16,720 bases of DNA from Promethearchaeota archaeon. GTDB lineage: Archaea > Asgardarchaeota > Lokiarchaeia > Sigynarchaeales > SOKP01. Positions 14,920 to 16,720 of the stretch are shown one piece after another. Position numbers and translations under genes: made by a program. Each line of letters begins with the position of its first letter. Positions within the stretch are counted from its first letter, which is position 1. A model generated the notes under the pieces. It ran no database searches. It saw nothing but the letters and a program-made list of their open reading frames with translations, and was not told the DNA's origin. The DNA lies in contig WJIN01000296.1 of assembly GCA_014730295.1 (NCBI GenBank), forward strand, positions 1-16,720, read 5' to 3'.

Positions 14920-16332
14920 TTACTCTTCTTCTTCGGGCTCAAAGCGTGTAAGCTCTAAGATGTAGTCTTCTGAGGGCTTCTCTTGAACATCAAGAAGATC
15001 ATATTTGTCGATCATCTCGAGAATACCCAGCACTTCCATACCATGCTCGTATAACTCGTTCGCGTCAGACAGATTTCTCCAGCAGAATGGACATTCCGTT
15101 GTCAAGATATCTGCGCCCACGGCATTCGCTTCGTCACATCGTAAGCTCGCAGTTCGGAGCGAGAAATCAGGATAACCTGCTCGGACTCCACCGCCCGCAC
15201 CGCAGCACATCGAGTTCATCTTAATACGATACATCTCTTGGAACTCAATACCCACATCTTCTTCTAATTGCCGTAAGATGGTTCTCGGTTTATCAAACCA
15301 CTCTTCGAGCTTCTGATCAAGCTTTCGGATATCGAACATTAAGTTCTTGCTCTGATCAATCAATTCTTGCTCGAAATCCACTCCAAAATGTCTACCAGTG
15401 TGGCAGGGATCGTGGTATGTGACCTTTTTGCCTTTTAATTCTTTGTTTGGTTTGAATTTGATCTTCCCGTCTTTAATCAGTTTGGCAATCAGTTCGAACG
15501 CGTGAAGAGTCTCAAATGGCAGGTCCTCATCTTCGCTCATCCATTTTGGATAATCAATGGTAAAGGTTCTGTAGCATCCCGCACATGAGAAAAAGACCTT
15601 CTTTAAGTTCTTAAAGCTTTCAAGGTTCTTGTTCATCAGTTCTTGGGCAGTGTCTACAGCACCTACTCTGAAGAACGGACTTCCACAGCACACTTCATCG
15701 GAAATTAAGGTGAAATTGATTCCAAGCTTCTCGAAGATCTTACAAGTTGCCTCGGCAATGTTTTTCTGACGATAACTCGCGGTACAACCTACATAATAGC
15801 CGATCGTTGCGTCCTTGTTATCAATATATTTCTCTAATCCCGCATCTTTAGCCCATTGAAATCTTTCGCCAGCTTTCCCGCCGTAGGGGTTGTTTAATTC
15901 CTTTACTAGCCGATCAACTAATTGATGTTTGTCGATCATCGGAATTCCGGCTTCGACACACGCAGCTCGGAGGGACTCGATGATATCGACGGTTGGAACC
16001 TTGTTTTCACATTGCGCAGAACACATACCGCATGTAATACATGGCATGATGACATCTCGAACCGACTCAGAAAATTCCAAATCACCGCTCAAAATTGAAC
16101 GCGCGATCCAGATTTTTCCGGCGTTCCAGAATGCTTCCCAACCGTATTCAATTCCGGCTGGACAAGAATCAACCATCCCTTCATAGAGTACGGTTTTCTG
16201 CTTTCCTTCGTATTCTCCAATACCCTCTTGACTTGGTTTACCAGAATAAGCGAATCGACATGCTTTACAATGGATACATCGAAAGACATCTTCTTTGAGT
16301 TCTTGTAATCTTTCCATTCCAGTTTTTGACAT
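14920..16332 (-). CDS. Iron-sulfur oxidoreductase subunit with two CCG domains (GlcF/HdrD-like)
   Basis: A 470-residue electron-transfer protein. The N-terminal ferredoxin-like part has C19-x2-C22-x2-C25 with a possible fourth ligand at C57 (SCPAG), and a regular second motif C98-x2-C101-x2-C104-x3-C108. Two CCG domains follow. The first has C183 (VGCTASY), C215-C216-G and C250-x2-C253. The second has C310 (YHDPCHTGRHFG), C376-C377-G-AGGG and C414-x2-C417 (TTECPFCW). This is the layout of the Fe-S subunit of glycolate/lactate dehydrogenases and of the heterodisulfide reductase HdrD/HdrB type. No membrane helix is seen, so it lacks the cytochrome part. The tail is acidic (EPEEEE). GAGGT lies about 11 nt before the ATG. 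It is 27 bp downstream of the FAD-oxidase gene, so it probably passes electrons from that flavoprotein to a quinone, ferredoxin or disulfide acceptor. Confidence 0.92.
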   Translation of the reverse strand: MSKTGMERLQELKEDVFRCIHCKACRFAYSGKPSQEGIGEYEGKQKTVLYEGMVDSCPAGIEYGWEAFWNAGKIWIARSILSGDLEFSESVRDVIMPCITCGMCSAQCENKVPTVDIIESLRAACVEAGIPMIDKHQLVDRLVKELNNPYGGKAGERFQWAKDAGLEKYIDNKDATIGYYVGCTASYRQKNIAEATCKIFEKLGINFTLISDEVCCGSPFFRVGAVDTAQELMNKNLESFKNLKKVFFSCAGCYRTFTIDYPKWMSEDEDLPFETLHAFELIAKLIKDGKIKFKPNKELKGKKVTYHDPCHTGRHFGVDFEQELIDQSKNLMFDIRKLDQKLEEWFDKPRTILRQLEEDVGIEFQEMYRIKMNSMCCGAGGGVRAGYPDFSLRTASLRCDEANAVGADILTTECPFCWRNLSDANELYEHGMEVLGILEMIDKYDLLDVQEKPSEDYILELTRFEPEEEE

Positions 16333-16359
16333 TTTAATTTTTAACCTCTTTAGTTTAAA

Positions 16360-16720
16360 TTATGGTAGAGCTAATCTACCTGGATGCATTATCATATTAG
16401 GATCAACGAGCTTTTTGAAAGCCCTCAAATATTTCCAGTACATTGCTGCATCATAGTACGCTTGGATATGGATGTACGGATCAGGCCTGTAATTTAGCCA
16501 TCCTTGTTTTAGTCCATATTCAGTGGTTTCTCTGTTAAGATCTTGAACTTTCTCAAAATCTTTTGGATTGGTGGAATCAAAGCAAATAATAGGCATACAA
16601 ATCGCTTGACGACATCGTTCAATGGAAGCTATCCACATAACAGGCGGGAAATCGTACTTTTCCATTGCAGCATTATACATCTCGGCAAAATGTGCACATT
16701 CATTCCAGGGTGTATACCAC
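16360..16720 (-). CDS. FAD-linked oxidase (GlcD/VAO-like), C-terminal part only
   Basis: This is the last 119 residues of a flavoprotein. The frame is open to the window edge (it continues upstream of the ATG at 16680 as WYTPWNECAHFAE), so the start is outside. The end, LRAFKKLVDPNMIMHPGRLA, is the family signature in which a DPN-x-x-x-PG turn closes the FAD-oxidase C-terminal domain. The aromatic stretch before it (NYRPDPYIHIQAYYDAAMYW) resembles vanillyl-alcohol-oxidase/4-cresol-dehydrogenase members as much as GlcD. The PCMH FAD-binding domain is not in view. Since it directly precedes the two-CCG iron-sulfur gene, it most likely oxidises a 2-hydroxyacid or similar alcohol and passes electrons to that subunit. 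The substrate cannot be told from this fragment. Confidence 0.85.
   Translation of the reverse strand, partial: WYTPWNECAHFAEMYNAAMEKYDFPPVMWIASIERCRQAICMPIICFDSTNPKDFEKVQDLNRETTEYGLKQGWLNYRPDPYIHIQAYYDAAMYWKYLRAFKKLVDPNMIMHPGRLALP

Noticed and set aside
15929..16298. Short frames on both strands inside the iron-sulfur gene
   Set aside because: They overlap the cysteine motifs of the CCG protein in other frames, and their own translations are not protein-like.
1..16720. CRISPR arrays, insertion sequences, tRNA and rRNA genes
   Set aside because: No regularly spaced repeats, no transposase-like protein with terminal repeats, and no cloverleaf or rRNA-like sequence was seen by eye. A covariance-model search would be decisive.

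Overview
The window looks like AT-rich archaeal DNA, most likely from an Asgard (Promethearchaeota, Lokiarchaeia-like) genome. The grounds are: TATA-like boxes about 25-35 nt before start codons, suggesting leaderless or nearly leaderless transcripts; T-tract ends to transcripts; a large membrane protein with a probable longin/roadblock-like cytosolic domain; a 7-TM protein; and a TPR protein with a Suppressor-of-fused (SUFU) domain. The lineage call is inference from protein style and base composition, not from a marker gene. No rRNA, tRNA, CRISPR array or insertion sequence was seen.

Layout. (1) Positions 1-2368, plus strand: a tight three-gene unit of a D-2-hydroxyacid dehydrogenase (5' end outside the window), an UlaG-like metallo-beta-lactamase-fold hydrolase and a KDPG-type aldolase. 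It suggests sugar-acid breakdown. (2) 2369-2600: a short gap holding a possible frameshifted remnant of a small ribbon-helix-helix-like gene (minus strand) and a promoter. (3) 2601-4157: GH51 alpha-L-arabinofuranosidase. (4) 4232-6298, minus strand: an iron-type alcohol dehydrogenase and, upstream of it, a xylose-isomerase-like TIM-barrel protein. Genes 1-6 together read as a carbohydrate and sugar-acid catabolic island, probably for plant-type pentose polymers. (5) 6407-9677, minus: a 7-TM membrane protein broken by one base in a seven-A run, then a 773-residue single-pass receptor-like protein. (6) 9883-11037, minus: a URO-D/MtaA-like protein. (7) 11274-12671, plus: a cytosolic GT4 glycosyltransferase. 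(8) 12761-14551, minus: a TPR-SUFU fusion whose promoter carries 9-bp inverted repeats on both sides of its TATA-like box. (9) 14552-14919: a 368-bp gap without a gene. (10) 14920-16720, minus: an electron-transfer operon of a FAD-linked oxidase (cut by the window edge) and a two-cluster, two-CCG-domain iron-sulfur protein of the GlcF/HdrD type. This operon has a more GC-rich codon choice than the rest.

The most distinctive parts are the TPR-SUFU gene with its candidate operator, and the receptor-like protein next to the 7-TM gene. The remaining genes belong to recognisable metabolic families, several with a substitution at a family-defining residue.
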